A stretch of 64,000 nt of DNA, from assembly GCF_015832195.1 (NCBI RefSeq), contig NC_052027.1, positions 2,170,001 to 2,234,000 of the forward strand, written 5' to 3'. The stretch comes from Motacilla alba alba. Its lineage: Eukaryota > Chordata > Aves > Passeriformes > Motacillidae. The notes beneath the pieces are model-generated. The model did not search any database. It saw only the letters and a program-made list of their open reading frames with translations, and had not been told where the DNA came from. The position numbers and the translations under genes were made by a program. Shown here in pieces: positions 34,567-46,800 of the stretch (its first letter is position 1; each line of letters starts with the position of its first letter).

Positions 34567-37500
34567 CTAAAACGTTTGTCTCAGGGCCTTTCTTGCCCAG
34601 CAGTGATTCAAGGAAAGCCGCAGGTGAGCAAAGAACAGAAAGGAATGAGCTACAGGAAGCTGGAAGCACCTTGATGTGCTTCTTCAGCAGGGTACAGCTG
34701 CTTTAGGAAACGCTTCAGCCTTTACAGCGAGGCTGCGAGTCCACTTCAGGCGAGCTTTTATGGAGGTAAATAAAATAAGAATGGTTTCAATGCCGGATTC
34801 TGATGGAGATGTCGTGGAGGAAACAGATTTGCTCAGCTGTGATAACAAGATGCTGGCTTGTCGGATGATGGTGTGCTGGGGAGCATGCCCGGGGCTGCCT
34901 GGGAATGCCCTGACTGGTGCCCCTTGGCATCTCAGGTGAGCTGGGCAGCTCTGGGGTGTGCAGCTGTCTGTGGGAACACTCGACACAGCCCAGTAAGGGC
35001 TGGCTTCAGCAACAGACACTTGGATCATCCATCAGACTGAAATCTCTCTTTGGAATTCACAGCCTCATAAGGCAGGCAAAAATTAGCATTTATATACCAG
35101 AGGTCTTTGGGAATGAAAACACAAGTCCGTGTTTATCTACTCAGCTGTCACATTTTCTACTCTCCCGCCTCATTTCCATATTGTCTAAGTATATATCCAT
35201 ATTAAAACATGTATTATTTAGCTTTATTTAATATTTTCCATTCATAAACCTCAAAGCTCTTCACAAGGCACCGCGAGTGACAAATTGCTCTGAATTCGTG
35301 GCCATATTTGATTCAGAAAATAACCCAGGAATGGAAGTTGCTGCATTTCCCTTGGCTTCCCCCCTCCCTTGGCCAGCCCAGCTCTCCTCCTTGCTTCTCT
35401 GACTTTTGGGGTGTTTTGCCACCCACCTGGGGAGCCCCAAAAGTCTCCAAATTGTGGTTGCTTGGCCATCTCACAGCTCTTTTTTCCCCCCCAGCACCGC
35501 AGAAACACTTTTTATATCTCCATCTACATATACAGACATATTTGCAAAGAATAATCTGTAAAAAGTTTGCTAAATCTCGCGTTTGATGGGAGATTTGGTG
35601 GCTGCTGGATCCTGCCAGCCTGAGCAGAGCTCCCAGCCCAGGGATCTCTCCCAGGCAGTGGAGCAGACAGTTTTATGTCATCCCTGTCAGGGAGATTCTG
35701 CAGAATTCTGTTCCACTTTGGTACAGATGAATGACCTGCAGTGCTACAGGATTTGTGATGTTCTGGCTTTAATTAACCTCCCTCACGAGTGAAGCTGAAC
35801 AAGGAGGAGCACAGCCCTTTCCAGACAGGAATATTTTCACAGTCATTAAATGCACACTAATGCTCTCCATAATCTATAATTTTGTGGGTGACATGGGCAC
35901 TATTCCTACAGCTGTTCTTTGGAGAAAGGATGTTTCTTGTCATTAAAGACTAATAAGTGACATTACATTTAAGTGCTTGCATTAGATCTGCTTCTTTGAA
36001 TTTAATGATGGGGCAATGAGGCCTTTAATTAAACAGCCCGAAGTTTCTACTGGGAGAAACAAAAGCAAATTTATCCACAGGTTTTCTTCCCAGTGTAAAA
36101 CCAAACCAGTGCCCATCTGGTGGGTAATCAATGCTTTTATCCCTGAAACTCAACCTCACGCTTGGAAATGTTTCCCTTATTTCTGAAATCCCTGGAATGG
36201 GATGAAGGAACTCCTCCAGTGGGTGGATGAAAAGCTCTGTCTCGTGTCTCCACAGAGCTCCTGGCAGGAATTTGTGGCAGAAGTTCTTAATTGTTGAGGT
36301 GTTTTAAATAAACACACAAAGTTCTCTGCCACAGATCAGTGGCTTATGAGAAACAGTGTTCTGGTGTATTTTATGGCATCCTGTGAATATTTTTAATTTC
36401 ATGTATTCAAACCCAGTTGGTACCATAGGAATTACCAGACTTGCAAAAGAGGCTGAAAATTGCCCAGGTCATCACATTAAAGTAACCACAGGCATTGTTA
36501 TTTGAAATAAATATCAAGTTAATTGAACTTATCTGTCTTTTCTTAATAAAAATTTCTAGATTTAATACAAAATTAGCACAACTCTCTATACTCACCAACA
36601 AGAAAAATAGGACCAAATGGAAAAATCTGCTTTTTTAGGTGACTTTAAACTTCAAACCCATTGCTCATGTCAGGTGTTACTCCTTAAAACAGCACTGCAG
36701 AATAATCCCAGATTGTCAATAATTCCTCTGCACCTGTCCCTGAACAGTGCTTAGTCTGCCTCAGAGCATGAAATTCTTGGAAAATAGTGAAGTCCTTGTT
36801 TTTGCAGCCTGAGGTTTATTTAATGAGATAACAAAGAAACAAAGCACCAGCATCAGCCAGAACCAAAGTGTATTATTGTGAAGCAAAGTGTTCACAGCTC
36901 CATCTGCTCCACCGCTGAACATTAAATATTTTTCTAAAATTCAAAGCAATTAGAAAAAAAAAAAAAAAGATGAACTTAGATGGTGGCTAAGGCATAATTG
37001 CAGTTTTTAACATCATATTTTAAATGCATCCCTATTACTACAACACCCAGAGAGCTAAAAATAGCACAGGAATGGTAAAGACATGCTGAAAATCAGATCT
37101 AATTTGGGACAGGATTTATGCACAAACAGATCTGCATGCAAGCTTATGGATTCCACCCCGCAAATGTATAGAACCAGACTGAATTTTAATTTCCTGTGTG
37201 ATGATTATTTTAATGTATCACCTTGTAGAGCAGAAATATGTTTATTAGGCAAGTGGTTGTGGCCCTTCCTGAATTAAATTCCAAGTATCCCAAAGCTTGA
37301 GGATGCGGTTGCTCTGCCTGAAAAGGGATTTTCTGTAAGACCCAGGTGTGTCCTGACAGCTCTGGGATGTTGGTGGAGTGGGTGGCCTGTGCAGCTCTGA
37401 GAGGAGAATGGGCCACAAATGAAGGCAAAATTCAAATGTCACCTGTTGGGAGTAAATGGAATGAAAGTGCCCAGGGCTTGGAGATGTTTGGTATTGGTGA

Positions 37501-37649
37501 ATGTAAAAAAGAAGGAATGACAAAATGTAATAAAGGAAGGAAGGGCAGCGTTGCAGGGTTTGAAAGGGAGCTCCAAGGAAGCTGGAGAAGAGTCTTCTTC
37601 AAATCTGGAGTGATACCACAAGGGGGAAGGGGTTCAAATCGACAGGGAG
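34567..37649. other. Non-coding, nothing firm recognised
   Basis: About 3.1 kb, AT-rich from 35800 on. Overlapping frames at 34676-35231 lack domains. An A run lies at 36954-36968. No repeat family was recognised. Confidence 0.5.
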
Positions 37650-37882
37650 TGGGTTCAGATGGAATTTTGGGAAGGAATTCCTCCCTGTGAGGGTGGGCAG
37701 GCCCTGGCACAGGTGCCCAGAGCAGCTGGGGCTGCCCCTGGATCCCTGGCAGTGCCCAGGGCCAGGCTGGACAGGGCTGGGAGCAGCCTGGGACAGTGGG
37801 AGGTGTCCCTGCCGTGGCAGGGGTGGCACTGGATGGGATTTAGGGTCCCTCCCAACCCAAACTCTTCTAAGGAATCACAAAA
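37650..37882 (+). mobile_element. CR1 3'-end copy
   Basis: TTTTGGGAAGGAATTCCTCC, then GCCCAGAGCAGCTGGGGCTG, GTGTCCCTGCCGTGGCAGG and GGGTCCCTCCCAACCC, ending in AAGGAATCACAAAATG. About 230 bp, 5'-truncated. Confidence 0.9.
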
Positions 37883-37923
37883 TGAAGGGCTTTTTAATTT
37901 TAACACAGAACATTGTCAGATAT

Positions 37924-37956
37924 ACCTACATATATATAAAATATATATATATATCC
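37924..37956. repeat. (TA)n microsatellite
   Basis: Short TATA-rich run between two CR1 copies, including TATATATATAT near 37944-37954. Confidence 0.85.
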
Positions 37957-38229
37957 TACCCAGATAGATTCAGGTTATATATAGGTATGATTAATCTGTG
38001 TCTGGGAACATAAAGGCTGCAGCATCGTTTTGGGATGCCTGAGATTTGTAATGCTTTGAAATGCTAATAAAAATAGAAACCCACAGCCAGGAGAAGGGGC
38101 ACATGCTGTGGAAAGCCTGAGGGAGAGCTCCAAGGAGTTTCATTGTGGCCTGCACTGCCCAGAGGATTGGAGAGCATGACAGTGCATTTCCACACATAAA
38201 CACAGCAGATATTCCTGATAGAAGAGGAT

Positions 38230-38357
38230 CTCAGAATCATAAAATGGTTTGGGTTGGAAGAGACATTGAAAAACATTTTGTTCCACCCCCAACCATGGGC
38301 AGGACACCTTCCACTGTCCCAGGTTGCTCCAGCCTTGGACACTTCCAGGGATGGGGA
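38230..38357 (-). mobile_element. CR1 3'-end copy
   Basis: CAGAATCATAAAATGG and TTTGGGTTGGAAGAGAC, followed by ACCATGGGCAGGACACCTTC and GACACTTCCAGGGATGGGG. About 128 bp, reversed, and oppositely oriented to the CR1 copy about 350 bp to the left. Confidence 0.9.
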
Positions 38358-38402
38358 CAAACAAAAAAAACCACCTGTTTTATTAATATCATTTATTAAC
38401 TT

Positions 38403-38461
38403 TAAATTTTAAGGTTAATAAGGTTAATGGTTTAACCATTTATTTATTAACCTTAAATTTA
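38403..38461. repeat. AT-rich inverted repeat
   Basis: The left arm TAAATTTTAAGGTTAATAA (38403-38421) matches the reverse complement of the right arm TTATTAACCTTAAATTTA (38444-38461) with one extra T. The loop holds a near-palindrome, AATGGTTTAACCATT (38426-38440). The structure could extrude as a cruciform. It lies just after a CR1 fragment. Confidence 0.8.
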
Positions 38462-41020
38462 TTATTTTTTATATTAAAACATTTATTTCCCTGCTGAGCA
38501 CAGCTCCCTGTGAAAGCTGAGCATGTCCTGTGCTCACCTCGTTTGCAGCACTGAAGGCACAGAACTGCTTTTATTATTCCTGGAATTTGTCTCATTTCCA
38601 GCACGGGGTTGTTGATGGCTTGGGCCAGTGCTGAACTGCTCGAGTGAGCATCCCCAGCAGTTCAGGGTGCTGAAAGCTGCTTTTGCATCTGCACTAAGTG
38701 CTGGAAATCACCTGAATGGAGCAAATTGTCACGAGCTGAAAGCACAGGTAGAGTTTGGAGGCGTGGAGAACTCTCCAGGATGAGTAGGAGAATCAGGACA
38801 GGTCAGCTGGATCTGTTGGCTTTGTAAAGCCACCCTCTCCCATGGAGCTCCCTTGCCAAAGGAGAATTTAGTGTTTCCCCCATGCAAAGGCAGCAGGCTC
38901 TGCTCTGGCTGCTCTCTCTGAACATTTCAGGGGTTCTCCTTCTCACTGCTCTGGCCAGCTCATCCTGGGACTAGAGGATCCTGTTCGTTCACACTCTGCT
39001 GTCCTTTCAGCCTCTGGGGTCCCTGCAGGGTGACACCTGCTCCCCTTCGGCTGGGCTGGGGAATCATCCTGGGCCTCTGCACAACCAGCACTCACAGCAG
39101 CTCCACTGTGCTTTGCACTGGAGCTTTGATCCAGCTCTTGGCTTTAGAGGAATAAATAAGGCCAGAGCAGGCAGGCAGATGCCTGAGCCACATAATCCAT
39201 AGAACACATTTTGGGTGAAACCAGATTGAAGGTGTGGAGTAGCAAAACATCCAGGATCCAATAGTCTTAAAAGAGTCGACCTTCCTGTAACTCTGCCCAC
39301 CTTCCCAAGCTGGATTCTGCACTGGTGTCTAATTATGTGGCTCTCCATTCACCTCTCCAACCTTCCATCACCCAGGAGTCAATTGAGAGGCTGCCATTAA
39401 ATGCAAAGTATGGCTCTCATTATCTGTACAGGTGCAGACACACATCTATCTCTCCCCAGCCTCATTCTCTGCTGCTTGTTTATCTCCTGTATCGCTTTCT
39501 TTCTGCTCTTGTTTCCCTGCTTTATTTAAAAAGTAAAATGCAAAGAGCAGCTACTCTGTTATCCCGAGCCTTTGTCTGGGATCTAAATCAATGGAGCCCT
39601 GCTGGGCTGCTGCCCCTTCCACCACAACACCAAGAACACAAATAACAATCACCCTGATCCTATCTCCTCACCCCTGCCTCAAGAAGAGGACACTCAGGAG
39701 CCAGCTGCATCACAGCAATAAACATGAGGGATCAGATAGCAAATCTTCAAAGATACATCAATAACATATTTCAAATCACTGCTGCCCGTGCAGGCTTACA
39801 GCAACAGGAACTGCAGGGGAAGAGGAACGCTCTGAAAATATCCATCATCTTTTACTGTCTGTGGAAATGTTTTGAAGATAGGCTGTAAAGCAGCATTAAG
39901 TTTACAATAAATTTCGAGGCTCCTAAACCCATTACAAAGTGCCAGTTGCCAGTGTTCATCCGCTGAGGCACGGGGCTGCTGGGTTTGGAAAGCTTTTAGG
40001 CTTTCTTCCCCAAACACCAGCACTGCATCTCACTTTATTTCACTTTATCTCACTTTATCCCACGATTTTCACTGGCTGCCCAGTGACAGGCTGGGTTGGG
40101 AGGAGCAGGAAAGTCACAAAAACAAAACTGCAGGAGAAATGTCAGACGCTGAGTGCAGTGAGTGAAGCAATAAATATTTGTAGTTCTAAGCTGTATTAAA
40201 GAAAGTGACTGAAAAATCATATTTTAAAATACTTCTGTATGAATATCTCCTCATGGAGAGTGGGGATAGGCGGCAGAGGGGATAATTTGGCTTTCCTGAG
40301 TGATTTAGAAGTGAGGGAAATGCAGATATCCATCCCCTTAGAGGAGCTGAGCCCTCTCTTATGTTGTTCCCTTGGTGGTCTTAGCCAAGGTTCACAAGGC
40401 TGTGCTGAAGGAAGCCAAGAAAGATCAAGGAGCTCATCCAGGTAATTCTATCTCAGGTTTTCCCCTCTGGAGAACAAGGTTTGGGGGATAAACTCCAGGA
40501 TAAACTTCAGACCAACTCCTGGATTCCCCAGGTGTTTTTCAAGTGAGAGAGCTCTGCACACTCCAGCTGGGGTTCCTTTGCTGTTATTTATTAGTGTTCC
40601 TTTGGTGTCCTCCACCTTCTGCTGAGAAGCAATTCCTCTGTCTTTGGGAAGGATGAACTTGTTCCTTCTGCTGGAAATTCCCTGGAAATCCTCACTTTCA
40701 GAGCACATCCCTTCCCCACACAGCCTGGGAGAGCTCAGGGAGCTCACAGGCAGGAGCTGGGGGTAGGGATCCATCTTTCGTGGGACTAATGGTGTCTCTT
40801 ATTCTTTATTTCCATGCCATTCCTCAAAACCTCAGCAGACACTGCCCTCTGTGTCTTTGCAAATGTGGGCAGGCATTCAGAGAGCTAATTAAAAGCAAAC
40901 AGCTCTATATTTAAGGAAGTTCAAGCTGATGGGTGTTTAAATCAGGTTTCCCAACACTGTCCCCGTGAGGCTGTGCTGCTTAGAATGGAGGGGGCCAGGA
41001 CTGGATCCTGTAACTGTGGG
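38462..41020. other. Non-coding, nothing recognised
   Basis: About 2.6 kb. Short frames on both strands near 39064-39645 and 40448-40774 have no domain. No repeat family was recognised. Confidence 0.5.
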
Positions 41021-41101
41021 GATCATGGAATGAGAGAATGGTTTTGGTTGGAAGGGACCTTAAAGAGCATCTCATTCCAACCTCCCTGGGGCTTCCCTGG
41101 C
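41021..41101 (-). mobile_element. CR1 3'-end fragment
   Basis: GATCATGGAATGAGAGAATGG and TTTTGGTTGGAAGGGACC, then TTAAAGAGCATCTCATTCC and AACCTCCCTGG, the reversed CR1 terminus. The wording (CATTCCAACC) is that of a different subfamily from the CCAGTGCCACCCC copies. About 80 bp. Confidence 0.8.
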
Positions 41102-43619
41102 TTCATGAGGAATTCTATTTACAATAACCCAGGGAGAGTGATTCAAGGGCTTGTGTGGACCCCAAACTTGTGAGTCACAGTTGGGTAATTGACAATTCTG
41201 TGCGTTTTGGCACCCAGTGACCCCCTGCTCTCCTTTGTGGCTGTGGCCTGCAGAGAGCAGATATCCAAGGTTCTGAGGTGAGTTTAGAAAATGCAAATGA
41301 GACATTTGCCCGTGAAAGGTTTTGCTGCCCTCTAAACCCTCATTGAAATCTCAGCTCATTTACAAAGTCCAAGTTCTCATTATCTTGGCCATGCAAGGAG
41401 GAGGAGTGGATGGAAGAGGGGATGTGTTGGATTGCAGCAGGAATAGCTGATCTGGGAGCATGGGTCGGGGAGAAATCACTGAAAGCCCCTCATTTCTCTT
41501 TCTGTTGCTGCTCTTGGCCAATGGAGAGCACTCAACCAGCCCTGTCCAGTTTGGTGCTAACCAAGAGGCAGAGACATTCCATGAGCTTTCTCCCTGAGAA
41601 ATGAACACATTTACCAGTGAAAAAAAATTGGAAGAATTCGTCTTTCCTGCACGTCACTTTTCCCCCTTTCTCAAAGCTTTCCTGTAAATCTATGATTTTT
41701 TTAGACTGGGCTTTTCTGGAGCAATGTTTCGTGCTTGCCACTGAAAAATGGGAATAACTGAGCCCAACCAGGAGCTCTCCAGCTTTCCCAAATCAGCCTG
41801 GGATGCACCTGGCCAGGACATTGCAGGAAAATCTCCAGGTCTCAGACAGCTGCCCTCAAATCCTTGAGCTGGGGTGCAGCTCCATCCCCTCCCACCCTAC
41901 ATCTCCTGGCCTTGGCACCTTCCAGGGCAACTTTCCACCAACCCCTCCCTGCTCCCTGTTTGGAAATTCAGGATCACTCTCCAGAGCAGCCCAGCAGCTC
42001 GGTGTGAGCACTGCTGGGTCTCGCTGCCACCACCACCATCCAAAATTTCTTCTGCCCTCTCTGGTGGCTGCTTCCAGGCAGTGGAACGAGTTCAGCTGTG
42101 CCTAAACTTCACTGTCTGTTCCTTCTGCAATCGGTGACTCCTACATGGAGGGCTGGGGATTCCCATTTTTAGGGTATCACACATTTCCCATTTTCCCTGA
42201 AGGTGCAAGGGCCCAGCACTGGTCAGAGAACCCTCAATATTTCAGACTGTACACACCACCTTTCCAAAATCAACAGACGAATTCCCAGAAGACTTACTGG
42301 AATTTAAACTGTCCTCATAATGAAGTACTTGATCCTAGAAGGTGTCAATTTCTCTTTTGTGGTCCAAAAACTTTTTGTTTGATTTGGGGAGCAAGTTTTG
42401 CACTTGGAGCTTGATTCAAAAGTCTGCTGAAATTAATAAGCAGCTTTCTGTTGACCTTAGCAAGCTTTGGATTAGGCTTTGTGTGAAAAGCAGTCCACTG
42501 ACTTAACCAAGAAATATTTATAAAGTTAAAGCCAAAGGAAACTTACAAAAGAAAAATCTCCCATTTCATGTAGCAGCAGTTTTAGTGCCAAAAATATAAT
42601 AAAAAATCCTGCAACATTTTTCTCTTTATCATCATCTTTACAGGCTTCCCGAACCTCATCTAAAAGGTGCTCTAGGTAAAAAGTATTATCATTTTGATGA
42701 ATGCCAGCCCTTTGACACGAGGAAGAAGCCTTTTATTCTCTGACAATGTCCCTGCCAAGCTAAGTAGAAGATGTAGGCAGAAAGCTGAGGGGAAACCCTG
42801 ATGCTGATGAATCAGAGCTCCCTGCTGAGCAGCAGCCTGATGATCCCCACCATCTAAACAGTTTAGGACTTTTTCAGCAGGTTCAAGAATCAAGTTTGCC
42901 TTTTTGTCAGGTTTTTAGAGGCTCCAGGCTGAACCTGACCCCGGCTCCTGGCAGAAGGAATGAAATCTGTTTGCCTCGTGTGGCTCTCCCCGGATTCCCA
43001 ACCCTTGGAGCACAAATCCTTTTGCTGCCTTGTCTCGGGATCCTGCAACACAGTGTCATCACCCAGAGCTGCTGCTGGTGGGTGGGGAGTGAAGATGCAG
43101 ACACGGAGCTCTCAGGAGCTAGGAACTTGCAAAGCTCCTCAAGACCTCCAAAAATCACTCAGAAAAAATCACTTTTGATTAAGCTCTCACATTCACGGTG
43201 CTTTATATTCCCCATGAACTGGAAATACAGCAAGGATGATCCCTGCTCCAATTTTGGTTGACCTTTTTGCATTATGTGGACATTGTCATTTCTCTGGATG
43301 TCACCAATATTGAGAAATATTAATCCGTGTGTTAAAACAACCACAAAAGCCACACACACCACTTAGGTTTGATTTTTCACTTTGATTTTTTGGTTAGCTA
43401 CATTTTTTTTTTTTGTTTGCATTCAGCTCTATCCCTGTAGCAAATAAATTGTTCAGTTGTTTGTGACAGATTATTTGTAGCAATGCAGAGCCTGAAAGCT
43501 TTTACATCAACCCGGGGATTCGCTATGCCAGGCACTGAATAAACTAATTTTTCTATGAGGTAAACCTTAAATGTAGAGTCAAGTCAGAGTTTCTATCCTA
43601 TGTCTTTACACAATATAAA
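41102..43619. other. Non-coding, nothing recognised
   Basis: About 2.5 kb of unique sequence. A T run lies at about 43402-43414. Frames near 41803-42414 and 42896-43261 lack domains. Confidence 0.5.
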
Positions 43620-43806
43620 ATTCCAGAATGGTTCGGGTTGGAAGGGATCTTAAAACTCTTTCCATTCCACCCCTGCCAGGGTGCTCCAGCCTGGCCTTGG
43701 GCACTGCCAGGGATCCAGGGGCAGCCCCAGCTGCTCTGGGCACTCTGTGCCAGGGCCTGCTCACCCTCACGGGGAGGAATTTCTTTAAAATCTACTCTAA
43801 ACCTAC
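43620..43806 (-). mobile_element. CR1 3'-end copy with internal deletion
   Basis: CCAGAATGGTTCGGGTTGG, AAGGGATCTTAAAACTC and CACCCCTGCCAGGGTGCTCC, then GGCCTTGGGCACTGCCAGGG and CAGCCCCAGCTGCTCTGGG. The stretch between the CTGCC and GTGCTCC positions is missing compared with its relatives. About 185 bp, reversed. Confidence 0.9.
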
Positions 43807-45699
43807 ATATTGCTACCAAATAACATAAATCCCAGTGTATTCTCATTTTCCCCATGAGGAGTAGAAGCTGTCCCAGCCTGAGAAGTTTCCACTTTAGACA
43901 GGAGTTAAAATATTTACACTGCACACTCCAAATGTGTCATTTGGACACATTTTCACGTGTTCCCTGTGTGATGGGAAGCAAAGACCCAAAATCATTGAAT
44001 TTTCTAAAATATCAAACATCCCTGCAACTTAGAACAGGTTTCCTATTAAAAACATGTGGAAAATGACTTTTCAGTGCAGTGGTAATTGCCAACAACCAAA
44101 CTTCTGGTCAACCAGAAAGAATTATGAAAAGAAAAGTCACAAAACCAGATCCCTGTGCTTGGTTCCACACCCAATCCCTTTCTTTCTGGGGCCTGGCAGA
44201 GCTGGGTGTTGTTTCCAGCACTGTGGATTTCCCTGGGCTGCCAAGCCCAGTGCATATTACGGTTTGTTATTAAATATTTTGGCTGCTCTCTCCGTGTTCC
44301 TCGTTTCATCCCCAGCTCAGTAACATGTCACACGCACTATATTATTACTGACTTTAAAGCACACAACAAGATCAAGCCTTGAGAGGAGAGGAAAGTGGAA
44401 AATTGGCAGGAGAAATCACTCCTGCCTTCAGAGGCAGTGGCAGAAGCAGCTGCCGAGTGCATTTTGTGCAAGGAGAGGGAGGCAGAAGCAATTGGAAGAG
44501 AAACTAATAGAGAGATCACACAAAATCTGCAGAATTTAAGGAGCAAGATACATCCAGTGGCCAGCTGCTGCTGAAAGCACAAAGTGGAGCAGACAAGGTG
44601 AGGGAAGAAAGAGAGAGAGCTGAACGCTGGAATCACTCCGTGTGAGGAAAGCTTGCAACTCCAAAAGTGGGGATATTTGGGAAGCAGGAAATCAATTATG
44701 GAGAGATAAAAGTGTGTGAGCTTTAAAAAGGCACCCGGGTACAAACAGCAATCACTGCTGTGGGATTTTTGTGGTGCAAAAGAGAATTTGCACGAGGTGA
44801 TGGCTCCGAACTTCGAAGTCAAGGACAGAGACAAGGAAGGATGGGACCAATTACAGACATCAAGAAAAATTTGGCTATAAACAGCAGAATGTTTAAATCA
44901 GAGGGGTTTGGCTGAGAGAACACTTGGTGGTTGAACTTCAAAGAGTTCCTGGATCTTCTGGCAGGTTTGGGTGCAGTCATTGTGAATCTCCTCTCCTCCT
45001 CATCACCAACACCATGGAGCACAAGCAATTCCGTCCATGATAAGAGAGAATTTTGTCATGGATGATTAAATTCTCCAAGAATTTTGGATATTTTATCCCC
45101 AAGACTTGGCATATCTCTACAAATATCTGCTTTGAATGGGCCCATTCCACCTTTTGCAGCCTCCCAGTGGGAATCCCAGAAATGCAGCCATGGGATGGGC
45201 CCTCCAGCCAAAGCAGGTGTCCTAAAGGGCTGCTCAGCATCCCCAAAATTGCCAAATGTGGGATTGATTGGAGAACCCTGTGTCAACCTGAGGAAAAACA
45301 TCAGGATAGAAGCACGAGCACGACATGGGAGGATCAGTCCAGATCCAAAGCTGGTCATAGTCCCACTAAAACAAATGGGAAAAGTGTGGGCAAAGTATCT
45401 GCACCCACAAAATCAGTATTTATCCACATTTCTAACACTTATTTCTTGTAAAAATGGTTTGAAGAGCTTATTTCTGCACCCTCCAAATCCTGAAAGTCTA
45501 ATCAAAGACAGCAGTATTTAAATACTGTGTGAAAACCAAATACAAAATGTCTTGCCATGATTAAGTTACAGGTGCCGCAAATAATAACCTTGCAAATGTA
45601 GCAGGGAGAAAAAGCCAGCCAAATATTGTAAAGTATTTTCTTCATGGTTTATAATAATCCTTCCAGAAGCTCAAAATGTTTGCTTACCAAATATTCATT
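43807..45699. other. Non-coding, nothing recognised
   Basis: About 1.9 kb. A 165-codon minus frame (44337-44834) and plus frames at 45053-45521 have no domain and are overlapped on the other strand. The 44230-44360 part has conserved-element texture. Confidence 0.5.
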
Positions 45700-45779
45700 A
45701 GCTAATATTTGTACAGTGCCTTGGAAATGAAAAGCACTAAATATGTGCTAATTATAATTATAATTACTTATTATTATCG
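45700..45779 (+). mobile_element. Possible tail of an old retroposon
   Basis: ATTTGTACAGTGCCTTGGA, then AATGAAAAGCACTAAATATG and TGCTAATTATAATTATAATTA resemble the conserved tail shared by several ancient amniote SINE/LINE families, in which a CAGCGCTTT-type block and a repeated ATTATT end occur together. It is degenerate, so the assignment is tentative. Confidence 0.35.
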
Positions 45780-46021
45780 AGCTCTTCCTTCTCTTTGTTC
45801 TGTGTGGATGTGTCTGGGAGGAGGCACAGAGGTTGCTCCCCTGGAAGCATCTTGGCCTCTTCCAGGATGGAATGAAAAGCATTTGTGTGCTGGGGGAAAA
45901 GGCAAGAGGGATAACCAGGACAGGCTCGCAGAGGGATGGGAGAGGGAGCAGAGATTTGGAGGGTCTCAGCTTCACTGGGGCTTTTTGCTATATTTATGTC
46001 TGCAAAACTTATCCAGTCTTT

Positions 46022-46200
46022 TATATCTATATCTATATCTATATCTATATCTATATCTATATCTATATCTATATCTATATCTATATCTAATCTATATCTA
46101 TATCTATATCTATATCTATATCTATATCTATATCTAATCTATATCTATATCTATATCTATATCTATAATCTATCTATATCTATATCTAATCTATATCTAT
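46022..46200. repeat. (TATATC)n hexanucleotide array
   Basis: About 28 units of TATATC with occasional ATCTAATC interruptions. This produces IYIYIY and ISISIS frames on the plus strand. Confidence 0.95.
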
Positions 46201-46800
46201 TTCTTTATTTATATAGATATGTATGTTTGTTTATTCATTTATATTTTTATATATTTATAGATATAATATGAATATATTCATACTATATATAATATACAAT
46301 ATATATAATAATATATATTATATTATATTATATTATATTATATTATATTATATTATATTAATTATATTATATTATATTATATTATATTATATTATATTAT
46401 ATTATATATATAAAATAGCTATATATATCTATAGTTATATATACAACTAAAGATAGTTATGTTATCTATAGGTATATATATAGTTATAAGTATAGTTATA
46501 TAGCTATAATATATATATATATTTGTATGTATTTTATATAAAATATATAAATATATAAAATATATAAATATTATTTATAATAGTTATATATTATATAAAT
46601 AAAATATATGAAATTACATATAAAATATATAAAATATAAAATATATATGAATATATATTATATATAAAATATATAAATATTATTTTTATATATTTGTGTA
46701 TATATATCTATACATATATATGTATGTATATATATAGATACATATACACATAAAGATATATATACATATACACACATATATATACACATCTATATATTAG
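46201..46800. repeat. Nearly pure A/T low-complexity block
   Basis: It contains a (TATTA)n array at about 46316-46405, then mixed TATA and AAATATATAAAATAT repeats to 46800, with very few G or C. Together with the preceding hexanucleotide this makes almost 800 bp of DNA with very low melting stability. Length in an assembly is unreliable here. Confidence 0.93.
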
